The notes under the pieces: model-generated
Databases searched by the model: none
The model's input: the letters and a program-made list of their open reading frames with translations, nothing else
Told to the model about the DNA's origin: nothing
Translations under genes and position numbers: made by a program
NCBI RefSeq assembly: GCF_003073045.1
Contig: NC_037593.1
Span: 10,898,735 to 10,962,734 of the forward strand
Length of the DNA stretch: 64,000 nt
From: Pomacea canaliculata
Taxonomy: Eukaryota > Mollusca > Gastropoda > Architaenioglossa > Ampullariidae
Direction: 5' to 3'
Part shown: piece after piece, positions 61,701 through 64,000 of the stretch
Layout: every line of letters begins with the position of its first letter
Position numbering within the stretch: the stretch's first letter is position 1

Positions 61701-62445
61701 GTTTTCAGTTTTTTTATTTGTATGTGACCCGAGTTTCTCTTAAGAACTTTTTCTATTCAAAAAAAAAAATTTTTTTTGCTTTGTGTGATTGCAGGCCACC
61801 CAAAATTCGAGAAGTCCAGCCTGTGAGGGGGTGAGTGCTTTAAGGAATTATTATTTAATGTGATGATGATGGTGGTGATAATAAATAAATGCTAGGCAAA
61901 TTATTCACTTATTCCAAGTGTCATTTAACTTCAACAATAGATTGACTGGATATGCTTGAAAGTATTTATTTTATTTCCAAGGCAACCACCACTCAGTGGC
62001 AACCAAGGCTTTTGGCAGGAACGTAAGTGTGATTTTGTTGTTTTCTTTAATCGTTTGACTACAGTGTGAATACAGTGTGAATATAGTGTGAATACAGTCG
62101 CTGTTGAATGCCTCTTGTAGTCGAGGAACACCAACACTTGTTTACTTTGTCGTCTTTTAGAATCGCTGTTGTGTAAACAAAGCTTTATCACTATGTAAGT
62201 TCACTCGCATCAGAAAATTTCGAAGTTTTGTAACTCCCAGAAAAGAAACCTATTCGAAGCTGTTTGCTTTTCGTTTTAAAGGTCTTCTTTTAACTCTTCT
62301 GTGTTCCCATTGGTTTGCAGGTTACCCAGACGACGACTACGTAGACCAGCCAATCCGTGACAGGACTCCAACTCCTGCACCAATCGAAGGCGATGGACCT
62401 CTAGCCTTGACCCAGCAGCCATGGAGGTCACGTCCGTTGTTCTGA
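57004..62445 (+). CDS. CadE: cadherin-like single-pass receptor, complete
   Basis: Complete 692-residue model with all junction phases consistent. Exons: 57004-57072, 57488-57671, 57999-58172, 58510-58647, 58829-58957, 59265-59432, 59602-59795, 59918-60103, 60247-60424, 60727-60911, 61078-61357, 61795-61822, 61982-62022, 62321-62445. Residues 1-23 are a signal peptide. Residues 24-84 hold the N-terminal module with a CGTC motif. Then follow roughly five short cadherin-like domains (to about 535) with SCTL/TVTCSDGY cysteines, LDYE, VTDVNEP, STLDYDIDQGAMP and LDLNDNAPIF (classical Pro kept). A Thr-rich stalk lies at about 536-563, a membrane helix at about 579-599, and a tail of about 90 residues with YPDDDYVDQP. 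It differs from CadA-CadD by lacking the three cysteines around the fourth domain and by one extra intron in that domain. Predicted adhesion or recognition receptor at the cell surface; calcium binding is plausible from DxD/DxNDN motifs, ligand unknown. Confidence 0.9.
58687..58731. repeat. (GT)n microsatellite in a CadE intron
   Basis: A clean GT run of about 22 units, shortly after the fourth exon of CadE. Confidence 0.95.
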
Positions 62446-64000
62446 ACTCATGGCTGATTCATGTTTTAAACTGCAATAAGCTTCTAGGGGCACATGCTGC
62501 TGAAGACGAACAGTGACAATGCTGTAGATGACAGATGGTTGATGTCAGACTTTTATCTCAGCAAATATTTATTACCCAGACACGCTTGAGCAAGTATCTT
62601 CTTTTCGATGGATCTACTTCGTTTGGCTGTATATAGTCTCCAATCAAGTATTTATTTTTTCGGACAAGTATCTGCTTCATAAAGAAAGTCTCGGTATCTG
62701 TTGAGTAAACATTTACTTCAAAGTGAGGCTTCGAGGGCTGAGTGTATGGCCACAGAGAGGACTGTGAGGAGGATTCTCGAGCTGCTACTGAGCGTCCATT
62801 CTTCAACGTCTGATGAGACTTTTGTTCTAGCCATGAACTGGTCAGCAGTTGATCCATCTTTAGTTTTTATAAAGAATTGTCTAACCAAATAATGGGTAAT
62901 GGATTTTTCTGTGATTCCGTAATTTACATTAATTATTGTAATGTAAAACTATCTCTTTCGTTTCCTCTTTGCAGTCATAGCTTTTGAAGCATGATGAAGA
63001 AATATTTATAAATATTTGACACGTGAAGCATAATGATACATTGGAGAGAGAGAGAATGTGAGAGAACGATTTAGTAACAGACACAGACTAGAATGTAGAG
63101 AGAACGAGAATGAGTGGATGAGGACAAAGAAATGTAGAATGATGAAGGATGTGAGACAGGGGTGGAGAGACTTACCTGTCCTCGTGTGTATGAAACTGTT
63201 TTCGGGTCTGTACTTCGCGTGTTTGAATTCTACACATGAACTTGACCTGACCCGGAATTCAGTCGTATATATCCCTCACTCGCTGGTAGATTGTGTTGGT
63301 GTTTACTGATATAAGTATTGCGCTATCTTTTCATAATAAGTATACGGGGAACAAAATAAAGAAATAAATGAGACAAAAGGAATATTGTGTGTGCCTGTCG
63401 TCCATGAATATTTGAATTTAAGTTCCATGCTTCCACTCTCCAGATATATACAACATACATCAACCTCATTTTCTCAGTTGAAGACACTTCATTTAACACA
63501 TTATCATATTTCCTTTTAGTTTAACTCAGTGAGAATAAATTTTCGATCTCTTGCATACATTACATTCGTCATAAAATCCTCCACCCGCAGTCACACCCGT
63601 CACCCGCTGACATTTCCTTCCCAACGCCGTAAATATTTGTCTTCTGCTTCTTCACCCGGAGTGTGCTGGTGTAACATACCCGTCTACACAGGTTTCGGTA
63701 GACATGACAGGACAGGGACTGGGGTAGAGAAATCCTGTCTGAAGACGTTGGACACCGCGCCTCTACGTCTCTGCGTCACGAGGTCGGCAACAGCTACGTC
63801 ATTTCCGTCGCCTGGCTCCGCCTCTCGCTGCCGCACCCTTCAGAGAATGTACATTGACGATGAAATCGTGGGTCTGATATCTCATCTTGATACAATCTTC
63901 ACTCTTATATTTCCTCCATAAACTTGTAACTGTCCCTTTCTCCGGGTGGTTTATCTTCACCTGACGTCACCCTTTCCCCCCAAGAACCGCGCCTACACAG
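62446..64000. other. 3' flank of CadE, no further gene recognised
   Basis: A candidate poly(A) signal AATAAA lies at 63355-63360, which would give a 3' UTR of about 0.9 kb. An open frame at 63529-63921 has no recognisable family and no clear splice context. Nothing else is seen up to the window edge. Confidence 0.45.

Noticed and set aside
63529-63921. 130-residue + strand open frame at the window end
   Set aside because: No recognisable domain or partner exon; it may be chance. Kept only as part of the flank.
1-64000. tRNA, rRNA or other structured RNA genes
   Set aside because: No cloverleaf boxes or conserved RNA blocks were seen on either strand by eye.

Overview
Eukaryotic nuclear DNA from an animal, most likely a mollusc and probably a gastropod. 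This is an inference from intron-rich genes with GT/AG junctions, many CA and trinucleotide repeats, LINE remnants, a local expansion of family GT11 fucosyltransferases, and lophotrochozoan-looking cadherin-like receptors. No organism can be named from the sequence alone. Nothing prokaryotic (operons, CRISPR, insertion sequences) is present.

Region 1 (about 1.1-17.0 kb, + strand): three tandem alpha-1,2-fucosyltransferase-like (GT11) genes. Each has one large catalytic exon joined in phase 1 to a small first exon that carries the cytoplasmic tail. Copy 1 is intact (389 residues). Copies 2 and 3 are nearly identical in their 3' halves but diverged elsewhere, and both carry small frame disruptions. 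LINE debris, a possible DNA-transposon remnant and one interspersed repeat family lie between them.

Region 2 (19.4-62.4 kb): five paralogous single-pass receptors, here called CadA to CadE. CadA-CadD are on the - strand and CadE is on the + strand, head-to-head with CadD. Each has a signal-peptide exon, a non-cadherin N-terminal exon, about five short cadherin-like domains with paired cysteines, a transmembrane helix and a short tail. CadA, CadC, CadD and CadE also have a Thr/Pro-rich stalk. CadE is complete in 14 exons (692 residues), and CadB is almost complete. CadA has about two one-base discrepancies. CadC and CadD belong to a tandem duplication of about 10 kb and are riddled with indels. 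The middle of CadC (38.2-41.8 kb) is in addition strongly depleted in C on the + strand.

How the genes may work together: Golgi fucosyltransferases modify surface glycans, and the receptors are cell-surface glycoproteins, some with mucin-like stalks. Linkage could mean shared use in cell recognition, but the sequence shows only adjacency. Frame damage is concentrated in recently duplicated segments, so assembly or polishing errors are a serious alternative to pseudogene decay.
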